A DNA stretch of 64,000 bases from NCBI RefSeq assembly GCF_000296215.2, contig NZ_CP013949.1, positions 1,357,501-1,421,500 on the forward strand, given 5' to 3'. This document shows positions 23,009-31,078 of this stretch, piece by piece; position 1 is the stretch's first letter, and each line of letters starts with the position of its first letter. Origin of the DNA: Bradyrhizobium sp. CCGE-LA001 (lineage in GTDB: Bacteria > Pseudomonadota > Alphaproteobacteria > Rhizobiales > Xanthobacteraceae). The notes under the pieces are model-generated. The model did no database searches. It was given only the letters and a program-made list of their open reading frames with translations, and had not been told where the DNA came from. Both the position numbers and the translations under genes were made by a program.

Positions 23009-23845
23009 CTACTTCGCCAATTCCTTCGAGCGCTTCGCCGCCGCGGCGATCGCGCGGATCATCAGCTCGCGCAGGCCGGGCTCACCCATGAGAACACCGA
23101 GCGCCGCAGCGGTGGTGCCGCCGGGCGAAGTGACGTTCTGGCGCAGCGTGCTGGAGGGAAGCTCGGACTGGTGCAGCAGCTCGCCGGAGCCGGCGACCGT
23201 TGCGCGCGCAAGCTTCGTCGCCAGCGTTTCGGGCAATCCGGCCTCGACGCCGGCGCGGGCGAGCTCCTCGGCGAGCAGGAATACATAGGCCGGGCCCGAG
23301 CCGGATACGGCGGTGACCGCGTCCATCAGGCCTTCATCCTCGACCCATTCCACCGCGCCGGTGGCGCGCAGCAGCGCATCGGCCACCGCGCGCTGCGCGG
23401 CGCTGACACTTTTCGCGGCGACCGCAACGGTGATGCCGCGGCCGATCGCGGCCGGCGTGTTCGGCATCGCGCGCACCACCTCGCCGCCGCAAACTTCTTC
23501 GAGTGAAGCAATCGTGGTGCCCGCCATGATTGAGACCACCGACGTTTTGTCCGAGACGAACGCTTTCAGCTTGGCGCCGGCCTCACGGAACATCTGCGGC
23601 TTCACCGCGACGACCAGCGTCTCGACCGGACCAGCCGCCTTCGCGTCCGGATTAAGCGCAACGCCCTTGGCCGCGAGCGCAGTGATCTCGGGCGAGACCT
23701 GCGGATCGATCACCGCAACGCGACGCGGATCGAGCCCGCCCGCCAGCCAGCCGGTCAGCATCGCGCCGCCCATCTTGCCGGCGCCGGCGAGCAGGATGGT
23801 GCCGGTGATGTTTTGGAGGAGGTTGTTGTCTGCCACTGTGATCAC
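23009..23845 (-). CDS. proC: Pyrroline-5-carboxylate reductase
   Basis: ProC (278 residues) reduces pyrroline-5-carboxylate to proline with NAD(P)H, the last step of proline synthesis. The Rossmann motif is ILLAGAGKMGGAML; VVRAMPNTPAAIGRGI and SGSGPAYVFLLAEEL are the substrate-binding family motifs, and TSPGGTTAAAL is the C-terminal signature. GTG 23845 is taken as the start; GTG 23836 is possible. It is preceded by a palindromic repeat. Confidence 0.95.
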   Translation of the reverse strand: MITVADNNLLQNITGTILLAGAGKMGGAMLTGWLAGGLDPRRVAVIDPQVSPEITALAAKGVALNPDAKAAGPVETLVVAVKPQMFREAGAKLKAFVSDKTSVVSIMAGTTIASLEEVCGGEVVRAMPNTPAAIGRGITVAVAAKSVSAAQRAVADALLRATGAVEWVEDEGLMDAVTAVSGSGPAYVFLLAEELARAGVEAGLPETLATKLARATVAGSGELLHQSELPSSTLRQNVTSPGGTTAAALGVLMGEPGLRELMIRAIAAAAKRSKELAK

Positions 23846-23858
23846 CCGAGCAAAAGGT

Positions 23859-23981
23859 GTCGTCCCTGCGAACGCAGGGACCCATAACCACAGGCGGTTC
23901 TAGTAGATGGAAGGCGGAGCAACAAGCGTTGTGCCACGAGGGGCATCGCGCGGTATGGGGTCCTGCGTTCGCAGGGACGAC
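23859..23981. repeat. Long inverted repeat, family D
   Basis: TCGTCCCTGCGAACGCAGGG followed by ACCCATAACCACAGG, returning near 23955-23980 as GGGGTCCTGCGTTCGCAGGG and ACGAC. It fills the gap between proC and the YbjN gene. Confidence 0.75.
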
Positions 23982-24028
23982 GAAGAGGAGGGAGAAGTGG
24001 ACCTCCTCACTTTGCTGAAGAGCAGGCC

Positions 24029-24529
24029 TTACGCCTCGCCCACCGTGTCGAACATCGCGGCGTCCATCGCCTCGGCCGTGGTCTTGCCGGCCCACACGAC
24101 GAACTGGAACGCCGGGAAGTAGCGTTCGCAGGCGTGGATGGCGCCGGCGAGCATGGCCTCGCATTGTGCGGTCGAGGCGGTGAGGCCGCCCGGCAGCACC
24201 AGGGCCTGACGGTGCATGACCATGCCGGTATTGGTCCACAAATCGAAATGGCCGACCCACAGCTGCTCGTTCACGGCGGCGACGAGCCGCTGCACCTCGC
24301 CGCGTCGCGCGGGCGGAATCTTCATGTCGAAGGCGCAGGCCAGATGCAGCGCCTCGATCTCGCCCATCCAGGTGAAGGAGAGCTGGTAGTCGGTCCATTG
24401 TCCCTTCGAGACAATCGTGAGTTCGTCTTCGCCGGAGCGTTCGAACGGCCAGTTGTTGCTGGCAGCGATATCCTCGACCACCGCGAGCGGATGGCTTTTG
24501 GAATCGATAGTGCCTTCGAGCAGGGACAT
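24029..24529 (-). CDS. YbjN domain protein
   Basis: The 166-residue protein (MSLLEGTIDSKSHPLAVVED) matches the YbjN family, structurally related to type III secretion chaperones: SGEDELTIVSKGQWTDYQLS, AFDMKIPPARRGEVQRLVAA and LWVGHFDLW. Function is not established beyond effects on stress and regulation in enterobacteria. In rhizobia this gene often neighbours proC, as here. The ATG at 24529 gives the usual family length. Confidence 0.85.
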   Translation of the reverse strand: MSLLEGTIDSKSHPLAVVEDIAASNNWPFERSGEDELTIVSKGQWTDYQLSFTWMGEIEALHLACAFDMKIPPARRGEVQRLVAAVNEQLWVGHFDLWTNTGMVMHRQALVLPGGLTASTAQCEAMLAGAIHACERYFPAFQFVVWAGKTTAEAMDAAMFDTVGEA

Positions 24530-24987
24530 GCCGTCTCGACCTCTTGCCTTCTTGTTGTGTTTGATACGCACGCGGCTGGCCCGGCGAACTCCCTCAACGT
24601 CGCTAGCGAGCCCCTCGGAAGCGCTGCTGCGATTCCTCGGTGTCGCTCTTGCGATCCCCTTGGATCAGCGCGGGCCTGTCGCGGATCAAGTGATGTGATT
24701 TGCGGAATCTGCGCAACGGGGTCGCGAGTCCGTCCACAAGCCAGGACTCGTTCGTCCACAGCTCATCTCCGCCACAATTCTTAACGCAGGAGGCCGCAAT
24801 CCCGTGGAGGAGAACAAACCGGAATCGGATTCGCGCGGAAGGGCGCCAAGCCTCAAATTCCGTCCCGCGAGGGCCGGACCGCTGCCATGGCATGGGACCA
24901 TGCGATTTGCCCATGCGGAACCCGCTTGCCGCGGTGGCGCGCGAGCGGCATATTTCCAGGCAGGCCGTTCATCCCGAACGGCCGATG
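24530..24987. other. Gap without a convincing gene
   Basis: About 460 bases upstream of the YbjN gene and of the FMN riboswitch. Short frames on both strands lack coding character. The stretch should hold the promoters of the YbjN gene (minus) and of the riboswitch-ribH transcript (plus). Confidence 0.5.
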
Positions 24988-25139
24988 TTCTCAGGGCGGG
25001 GTGAAAGTCCCCACCGGCGGTAAGGGCCGAAAGGCCTAAGCCCGCGAGCGCCTTCCGCGAGGGTGATCCCGAAGGGAAGGGTCAGCAGATTCGGTGCAAC
25101 TCCGAAGCCGACGGTCAAAGTCCGGATGAAAGAGAACGG
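24988..25139 (+). promoter_or_regulatory. FMN riboswitch (RFN element)
   Basis: The conserved FMN aptamer pieces appear in order: TCTCAGGGCGGGGTGAAAGT at 24990, CCCCACCGGCGGTAA, AGCCCGCGAGCG, GGTCAGCAGATTCGGTGCAA, TCCGAAGCCGACGGT and finally CCGGATGAAAGAGAAC ending near 25137. FMN binding would reduce expression of the downstream lumazine synthase gene, 80 bases away. No clear terminator hairpin is visible after the aptamer, so control may be at translation initiation. Confidence 0.95.
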
Positions 25140-25218
25140 TCGGTGGCAGACGCATCGCAAGATGCGGCTGTTTGTCGTTCCGTGTGCCCTGATTCTGGTC
25201 CTTAAACCGAGGAAAGCC

Positions 25219-25821
25219 ATGAATCAGATGTTGCAAGATCCCCAAACCGCAACTGTACAAGCCGAAACTTTACAAGCCGAAACGTCCCAAGCCGAAATTG
25301 AAGTAGGCCAACCGCCGGTTCCGAAAGGACCTGCGACCGAGCACCCGCGCTTCGCAAAGCCGCAGCGGGTGGCCTTCGTGCAGGCCTGCTGGCACCGCGA
25401 CGTGGTCGAAGAGGCCCGCATCGCCTTCATGAGGGAGGCCGAGGCGCGGCACCTCACCCATGTCGACGTGTTCGAGGTGCCCGGCTCGTTCGAGATTCCG
25501 CTGCACGCACAGGTCCTCGCCAAGACGCGGCGCTACACCGCCATCGTCGCGGCCGGCCTCGTCGTCGACGGCGGCATCTACCGCCACGAGTTCGTCGCCG
25601 ACACCGTGATCAAGGCGCTGATGGACGTGCAGCTGCGCACCGAGGTGCCGGTGTTCTCGGCCGTGCTGACGCCGCAGCAATTCCACGAGACCGAGGTGCA
25701 TTACGACTTCTTCCGCAGGCATTTTGCCATCAAGGGCGTCGAAGTCGCGGCCGCCTGTGCCGAGACATTGCTCGGCCTCGAACGCCTGCGTGGCCAGGTC
25801 GCCGCGGGAATCGTGGGGTAG
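25219..25821 (+). CDS. ribH: 6,7-dimethyl-8-ribityllumazine synthase (RibH2 type)
   Basis: This 200-residue enzyme condenses 5-amino-6-ribitylamino-uracil with dihydroxybutanone phosphate in riboflavin synthesis. VAFVQACWHRDVVEEARIAF, VFEVPGSFEIPLHAQVLAKT, and GLVVDGGIYRHEFVAD are typical of the decameric type II (RibH2) enzymes of Rhizobiales, which are often under an FMN riboswitch as here. The first 45 residues are a non-conserved tail with a 15-base tandem repeat. ATG 25219 is the first suitable start after the riboswitch. Confidence 0.93.
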   Translation: MNQMLQDPQTATVQAETLQAETSQAEIEVGQPPVPKGPATEHPRFAKPQRVAFVQACWHRDVVEEARIAFMREAEARHLTHVDVFEVPGSFEIPLHAQVLAKTRRYTAIVAAGLVVDGGIYRHEFVADTVIKALMDVQLRTEVPVFSAVLTPQQFHETEVHYDFFRRHFAIKGVEVAAACAETLLGLERLRGQVAAGIVG

Positions 25822-25827
25822 GCAATG

Positions 25828-25931
25828 GTCGTTCCGGGGCGCGCGCAGCGCGCGCCCGGAAGCCATTGGTCGACACGGATTGCTGCAAGATGGATTCCGG
25901 GTTCGGCGCTGGCGCGCCGCCCCGGAATGAC
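25828..25931. repeat. Interspersed palindromic repeat, family B
   Basis: GTCGTTCCGGGGCGCGCGC at one end and CGCCCCGGAATGAC at the other, with an internal GATGGATTCCGGGTTCGGCG. It is closely similar to 28155-28258; other members lie at 42868 and 52570. Confidence 0.8.
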
Positions 25932-25989
25932 AATGCAAAACTCGTCAAGCAGCTTCGACAGCGGCTCTCGGCCGCTGTGCCGGCCGTTG

Positions 25990-27024
25990 TCAGCCCAACG
26001 ACACACCGGCCTTCGCCCGGCTGATCCCGAGGGTCAGGATGCGGTGCAGGAGGTCGGGGTATTCGAGCCCGGCATGCTGGGCGGCCGTGGCGAATTCCTG
26101 GCTCTTCGCGATCTCGGGGTTAGGATTGGCCTCGATGAAATACGGCGTACCATCGGCGGCGAGACGGAAATCGATGCGCGCGTAGCCGTCGAGGCCAAGC
26201 GCCCGGTAGATGCGTTTCGCGGCGCGCTGGATGCGTGCGGTCACTTCGGGCGCTAGATCCTTCGCCGGCCCGTCGACGATGCCGACCTTCTCCTGATAAT
26301 CGGTGTCGTGCTTGGCTTTCTCCGTGGCGATGTGCCGAGACCTGCGTCCGCCCATGCTGCCGAATTTCAGCTCCCAAACCGGCAGGACACGTAGCCGGTT
26401 ATTGCCGAGCACGCCGACATAGAGCTCCCGCCCCTCGATGAACTGCTCGGCGATGGCCGCGGATTCGACCCGCTCGTGGATGAATGCGACGCGTTCGGCG
26501 AGCTTCTCGTCGGTATCGACGATCGAGGCCTGCGAGATGCCGAACGAGCCGTCCATGTTCAGGCTCTTGACGATCAGCGGCAGCGCAAGACGCGTCGGAC
26601 GTTTCACCTTGCGGCGCATCGGGAAGACGGCGAAAGCCGGCGCCGCGATCCGGCGATGATGCACCAGCGTCTTCGACAGATCCTTGCCGCGCGCCAGGAT
26701 CAGGCCGCGCGGGTTGCACCCAGTATAAGCGACCTTCATCAGTTCGAGATAGCTCGCGATGTGCTGGTCATAGGCGACGTTGTTGTGGAATTCTTCCAGC
26801 AACGTAAACACCACGTGCGGCTTGAACTCCTCGATCGCCTCGCGCACCGGCTTGATCTCGTCCTGGGCGCCGAGGGCGCGAACCTCGTGGCCGGCCGCGC
26901 GCAGGGTGTTCACGACATCGTATTCCGTTTTCCACGTGTTGATTTCCTGCGCGCTGTATCCGTCGCTCGAGTCCGGCGGCAGGAAGTCCGGATGCATCAG
27001 CACCAGAATACGGAGGCGTCTCAT
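25990..27024 (-). CDS. ATP-grasp ligase (D-Ala-D-Ala ligase-like)
   Basis: The 344-residue protein has an ATP-grasp fold: VKSLNMDGSFGISQASIVDT (nucleotide-binding lysine and loop near 150-170), EQFIEGRELYVGVLG, and the metal-binding segment YARIDFRLAADG followed by FIEANPNPEI. Such enzymes join a carboxylate to an amine via an acyl phosphate. The N-terminus (MRRLRILVLMHPDFLPP) is preceded by an ATGA overlap with the zinc-peptidase gene, which fixes the start at 27024. The substrate is not known; a peptide or amino-acid ligase is likely. Confidence 0.85.
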   Translation of the reverse strand: MRRLRILVLMHPDFLPPDSSDGYSAQEINTWKTEYDVVNTLRAAGHEVRALGAQDEIKPVREAIEEFKPHVVFTLLEEFHNNVAYDQHIASYLELMKVAYTGCNPRGLILARGKDLSKTLVHHRRIAAPAFAVFPMRRKVKRPTRLALPLIVKSLNMDGSFGISQASIVDTDEKLAERVAFIHERVESAAIAEQFIEGRELYVGVLGNNRLRVLPVWELKFGSMGGRRSRHIATEKAKHDTDYQEKVGIVDGPAKDLAPEVTARIQRAAKRIYRALGLDGYARIDFRLAADGTPYFIEANPNPEIAKSQEFATAAQHAGLEYPDLLHRILTLGISRAKAGVSLG

Positions 27025-28049
27025 AGCGCGATCCATTTGCGCCGAGACGGGCCAAACAGCGCGTGCATCGTCTTGGCGGTCACGAGGACGATGAAATCGA
27101 GAACGAGCTTCTGTTCGGGGCCAACGGCCCGCAAATCGAGATCGCGGCAGCGGGAGATCATCTCGTCAAGCACCGCATCGAGCGTGAGCTGGTTCTCACC
27201 CGTCCAGCGCGCAACCAGTTGCCTGATCTGGGCGCGGTGCCGCCTGATCAGGCTCGAGGCCGGCGTTGACCGATGGTGCCGCGGATCGGCTGAAAACAGC
27301 CGGGAGAGGTCCCTGTCGTAGGTCTTCGGCGGCGAGAACGCATAGAACGCCTGCTTCTTCTTGTAGTGCTCTTCGAGTGTCTGGCTGAGCCGACTCAGGG
27401 GATCGACACGCTCCCGCGTCGTGATCTGCGGCCGCTTTCCCGCGATCTCGCCCATCAGCTCGTCGACATATTCGAGCTTCTTCAGCGCCGGCCAGCCGGC
27501 ATATCGCGTTCGCCAGTTCGAGCGCGGCCGCAGCCACACCGCAAAGGTCTCGGCGAAATCTTCGTCCGGATGGCTCTGCGCATACCAGAGCCGAAGGTGC
27601 TGGACGTAACGCCGGCTTGCAGGATTGGGCCGGTAATAGCGCGGGTAGTGTTTCGACGACGGGCCGAACAGCTGCTGCCAACGCCGCCGCCGCTGCAACT
27701 GGTAACCGTGCTGCAAGGCGTGCCCGGCTTCGTGACGGAGGATGGCCATGCACTCGCGCCAGGTTCCGCCCTCGACGTCGAACATCATCTTCTTCTCGAG
27801 CTTCATCAGGCGCGGATGGGCGAGGTAGAAGGGGATGGCGATCCCGGGCACGTCGCCCGGACTGAACCATTCGCTCGAAATCCATGTGTGCGGCCGCAGC
27901 CGGATGCCACGCTCTTCGAGCTCCTCGTAGAGCGTGCCGACGCAGTCCTCCAGCCAGGTGCCTTCGACCGTTACCCTCAGGCTGCGGAGACGTTGCTTGA
28001 GCAACGCATCATCCGACAGCTTTTCCCAAGCAAATTTCCGGCGTGGCAT
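27021..28049 (-). CDS. Putative zinc metallopeptidase
   Basis: The 342-residue protein contains a zinc-binding HEAGH motif (residues 106-110, in ILRHEAGHALQHGY) and a second acidic zinc/catalytic segment around 165-173 (DEDFAETFAVWL), arranged as in putative zinc-binding metallopeptidases. There is no signal peptide (MPRRKFAWEKLSDDALLKQR), so it acts in the cytoplasm. It is translationally coupled to the ATP-grasp gene by an ATGA overlap, suggesting a shared substrate made and cut by the pair. Family function is not established. Confidence 0.8.
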   Translation of the reverse strand: MPRRKFAWEKLSDDALLKQRLRSLRVTVEGTWLEDCVGTLYEELEERGIRLRPHTWISSEWFSPGDVPGIAIPFYLAHPRLMKLEKKMMFDVEGGTWRECMAILRHEAGHALQHGYQLQRRRRWQQLFGPSSKHYPRYYRPNPASRRYVQHLRLWYAQSHPDEDFAETFAVWLRPRSNWRTRYAGWPALKKLEYVDELMGEIAGKRPQITTRERVDPLSRLSQTLEEHYKKKQAFYAFSPPKTYDRDLSRLFSADPRHHRSTPASSLIRRHRAQIRQLVARWTGENQLTLDAVLDEMISRCRDLDLRAVGPEQKLVLDFIVLVTAKTMHALFGPSRRKWIAL

Positions 28050-28154
28050 CAGGCGTCCAGAGGGGCAGGGATGACTCGGTATCTGGATGATGTCATGGGC
28101 CGGCGCCGGCAACAACCCGCGGGGGCTATGAGGGGCCGTGGCGTAGGGGAGGTC

Positions 28155-28258
28155 GTCGTCACTCCGGGGCGGGCGTCGCACGCGCCCGACCCAGCGATCT
28201 ACGCGGATTGCTGAAAGATGGATTCCGGGTTCGGCGCTGGGCGCCGTCCCGGAACGAC
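28155..28258. repeat. Interspersed palindromic repeat, family B
   Basis: Shares GGATTGCTGAAAGATGGAT and TTCCGGGTTCGGCGCTGG with the copy at 25828-25931, and ends in GTCCCGGAACGAC. It lies between the peptidase gene and prs. Confidence 0.8.
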
Positions 28259-28262
28259 GGTC

Positions 28263-29216
28263 TCAGTCGAACAGGCTCGACACCGACTCTTCCGCCGCCG
28301 TGCGCGCGATCGCGTCGGAGATCAGGCTGGCGATCGGAAGCGTGCGGATGTTCGGTGCCTTGGTCACCGCCTCGGTCGGCAGGATCGAGTCGGTGATCAC
28401 GAGCTCCTTCAGCTTGGAGCCGGAGATGCGTGCGGCCGCGCCGCCGGAGAGCACGCCGTGGGTGATGTAGGCGTAGACGTCCTTGGCGCCCTTGGCGAGC
28501 AGCGCGTCGGCCGCATTCACCAGCGTGCCGCCGGAATCGACGATGTCGTCGACCAGGATGCAGCTGTAGCCGGAGACGTCGCCGATCACGTTCATGACTT
28601 CGGATTCACCGGGACGCTCGCGGCGCTTGTCGACGATCGCGAGTGGGGTGTTGATGCGCTTGGCGAGGCCGCGGGCGCGGGCCACGCCGCCGACGTCGGG
28701 CGAGACCACCATCACCTTGCCGAGGTCGAAACGTTCGCGGATGTCGCGCACCATCAGGGGGGCGGCGAACAAATTGTCGGTCGGGATGTCGAAGAAGCCC
28801 TGAATCTGGCCGGCATGCAGGTCGAGCGTCATGACGCGGTCGACGCCGGCATGGCTGATCAGATTGGCGACGAGCTTGGCCGAGATCGGCGTGCGCGAGC
28901 CGGAGCGGCGGTCCTGCCTGGCATAGCCGAAATAGGGGATCACTGCGGTGATGCGGCGCGCCGAGGAGCGGCGCAGCGCGTCGGTGATGATCAAGAGCTC
29001 CATCAGATTGTCGTTCGCCGGAAACGACGTCGACTGGATGATGAAGGCATCCGAGCCGCGGATGTTCTCCTGGACCTCGACGAAGATCTCCATGTCGGCG
29101 AAGCGCCGGACCACCGCTTTGGTCAGCGGCATGTTGAGGCCCTGCGCGATGGCTTGGGCCAGAGCCGGATTGGAGTTGCCGGCGACGAGCTTGATGGAGC
29201 CGTTTTTGGCCGACAT
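28263..29216 (-). CDS. prs: Ribose-phosphate pyrophosphokinase
   Basis: PRPP synthetase (317 residues from MSAKNGSIKLVAGNSN) makes phosphoribosyl pyrophosphate from ribose-5-phosphate and ATP for nucleotide, His and Trp synthesis. Conserved parts include YARQDRRSGSRTPISAK, the metal-binding DLHAGQIQGFF, VVSPDVGGVARARG and the PRPP loop LVDDIVDSGGTL. GGGAGGAAGC precedes ATG 29216; TTG- or ATG-like codons up to 29258 are less likely. Monocistronic. Confidence 0.97.
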   Translation of the reverse strand: MSAKNGSIKLVAGNSNPALAQAIAQGLNMPLTKAVVRRFADMEIFVEVQENIRGSDAFIIQSTSFPANDNLMELLIITDALRRSSARRITAVIPYFGYARQDRRSGSRTPISAKLVANLISHAGVDRVMTLDLHAGQIQGFFDIPTDNLFAAPLMVRDIRERFDLGKVMVVSPDVGGVARARGLAKRINTPLAIVDKRRERPGESEVMNVIGDVSGYSCILVDDIVDSGGTLVNAADALLAKGAKDVYAYITHGVLSGGAAARISGSKLKELVITDSILPTEAVTKAPNIRTLPIASLISDAIARTAAEESVSSLFD

Positions 29217-29410
29217 GGACGCTTCCTCCCGCGCTTTGCTGGATACGACGTTCAACATCAGAAAATACCCACTGGCAGCACGGTTACGACGGGCGAGGAA
29301 ATATCAGGCGAGAGGCCGCAATGGCAACCCGGGATGCTACGTTTTCCCTTCGAAAATCCTGAGTCGGGCCAACGGTTTGGCCGCGACTTGAGGCCGTGGT
29401 TTAGCGGTGG

Positions 29411-30028
29411 TTATTGCGCGGCATAGCCAAGCGCCGAGGCCGGCATGTCCGGCACAGGTGTCTCCTTGATCACGCTTGCCACCGCCGGTCCGCGCAGGTT
29501 CGGCGCTGCGCCGGGAGCATCCGGCGTCCCGTTGATCATGTTGGAAAGTCCGCTGAATCCGGCCTGGGCGATCTTGCGCAAGACGAGGTCGTCGGCAGCG
29601 CCCCAGGCGTCGCGGCCGGCCTTCGCGGAGGTGGGTTCCTCGCCGGACAGGCGCAGCGCCCGCTGCTGGTTGGCGTCGTAGACGTCCCAGACCCAGGCGA
29701 TCACGGTCTTGCCACGGACGATTTGGGCGGAGAGGTAGCTGCGCACGCGGTAGGCGGCGGAGCCCTCGCGGGAGACCACGGACAGGCTGCGCAGCTTGGA
29801 TTCGCTGTCGAGCACGCCGACCATGCGGTCGAATACCTGCGGCGGCGGCCCGTCGATGGATTCGAACGCCACGGTGGCGCCGCTGCTGCCGCTCGGCGCC
29901 ATCGCATAGGAGTTGGCGGCACCACTGCCGCCTCCCGCGCAGCCGCCAAGCGCGGTCGCCGCTGCCAGCAGCATGACCGCCAGCACGCGCGAACCTGCAC
30001 GGCCCAAGATGAACGACGCGTCCCTCAT
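29411..30028 (-). CDS. Putative lipoprotein of unknown function
   Basis: The 205-residue product has a signal peptide with a lipobox (LAAATALGGCAGG, Cys near residue 29), so it should be lipid-modified and periplasmic or membrane-anchored. The mature region starts Gly/Ser-rich, then folds around VAFESIDGPPPQVFDRMVGV, LRSLSVVSREGSAAYRVRSY and ARIVW-like beta segments (TVIAWVWDVYD). I do not recognise a named domain. It lies between prs and the pgeF-midA-lgt run. The gap to 30307 is repeat-derived. Confidence 0.75.
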   Translation of the reverse strand: MRDASFILGRAGSRVLAVMLLAAATALGGCAGGGSGAANSYAMAPSGSSGATVAFESIDGPPPQVFDRMVGVLDSESKLRSLSVVSREGSAAYRVRSYLSAQIVRGKTVIAWVWDVYDANQQRALRLSGEEPTSAKAGRDAWGAADDLVLRKIAQAGFSGLSNMINGTPDAPGAAPNLRGPAVASVIKETPVPDMPASALGYAAQ

Positions 30029-30079
30029 TATGGAGGGCAGCGATATCGTTAAAATCGATTAAGGTCTAGGGCGGCGGCG

Positions 30080-30305
30080 ACACAACGCACGGTCCTGCCG
30101 CCCCGGAATGACACGGGGTTGCCCGTGTGTTCACGCTTCGACCGCGCAGCCTTCAAGGCGACGGTGCGTGTCCCGGACGCGCTGTGGCGCGCAGTGCCGC
30201 TGCGCTGAGCCGGACCCAGATGGCCGCCGAGATCGAGATTGAAGAGACATGGGCCCCGGCTCAACGGCGCATCACTTGCGTGCTCGCCGCGTCCGGGGCA
30301 CGAGA
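30080..30305. repeat. Repeat-derived intergenic sequence
   Basis: The gap between the lipoprotein gene and pgeF contains CCGCCCCGGAATGACACGG (family B end) and GTCCCGGACGCGCTGTGGCG with a matching GCGTCCGGGGCACGAG, that is, decayed palindromic repeats. I see no gene. Confidence 0.5.
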
Positions 30306-30307
30306 TC

Positions 30308-31078
30308 TCACGCTTCGAGTGCGATCGCGTGAATGTGGCGGCCGTAATCCGGCTCCTTGCGATGCACCGAGCGGCGATAGCTGAAGAAGCGTTCGTCCGC
30401 ATAAGTATCGAGGCCGAGATCGTCGATCATCAGGATGCCGGCGGCTTCGAGCCGCTTGCGGATGAAGCCGGCGAGATCGAACATCGCATGGCCCTCGCGC
30501 ACCGACGGGATGAAGAACACGGCATTCTCCGCATCCGCTTCGATGAAGCGCGTGACGAACTCGTTGCCGACCTCGTAGCTCTCCTGCCGGATCAGCGGGC
30601 CGATCGCGGCGATGATGCCGCCGCGGGTGGCACCGAGTTTCTCCATCGCGGCGATCGTTGCTTCGAGCACGCCGCTCAGCGCGCCCTTCCAGCCGGCATG
30701 CGCGCCGCCGATCACGCCCGCATTGGGATCGACGAACAGCACCGGTCCGCAATCGGCGGTGGAAACGCCGAGAGCGATGCCGGGTGTCCTTGTCACGAGC
30801 GCATCGCCCTTTGGCCGCGGCCCGCTCGGCCAGGGAGTTTCGGCGACGCGCACGTCGGGCGAATGGATTTGGTGCAGGCTGAGGAAGCGCTCCGGCGCGA
30901 CGCCGACATGCTCGGCCATGCGGCGGCGATTCTCCGCGACGAGAGCCTGGTCGTCGTTGGAGCCGAGCCCGCCGTTGAGCGCCGAATAGATGCCGCTGGA
31001 GACACCGCCCTCGCGGGTGAAGAAGGCATGGCGCAGGCCGGGCACCGCCGACAGCAGCGAGGAAGTGAGGGTCATCAT
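30308..31078 (-). CDS. pgeF: Peptidoglycan editing factor / laccase-domain protein
   Basis: The 256-residue protein is a YfiH/PgeF family member. Zinc-binding family residues are visible in SLHQIHSPDV, STADCGPVLFVD and GGAHAGWKGALSGVLE. PgeF in E. coli removes wrong amino acids (L-Ser) from UDP-MurNAc-peptide precursors; older annotation called it a polyphenol oxidase. Its ATG overlaps the stop of midA by four bases (ATGA), so the two are coupled, with lgt upstream in the same direction. Confidence 0.92.
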   Translation of the reverse strand: MMTLTSSLLSAVPGLRHAFFTREGGVSSGIYSALNGGLGSNDDQALVAENRRRMAEHVGVAPERFLSLHQIHSPDVRVAETPWPSGPRPKGDALVTRTPGIALGVSTADCGPVLFVDPNAGVIGGAHAGWKGALSGVLEATIAAMEKLGATRGGIIAAIGPLIRQESYEVGNEFVTRFIEADAENAVFFIPSVREGHAMFDLAGFIRKRLEAAGILMIDDLGLDTYADERFFSYRRSVHRKEPDYGRHIHAIALEA

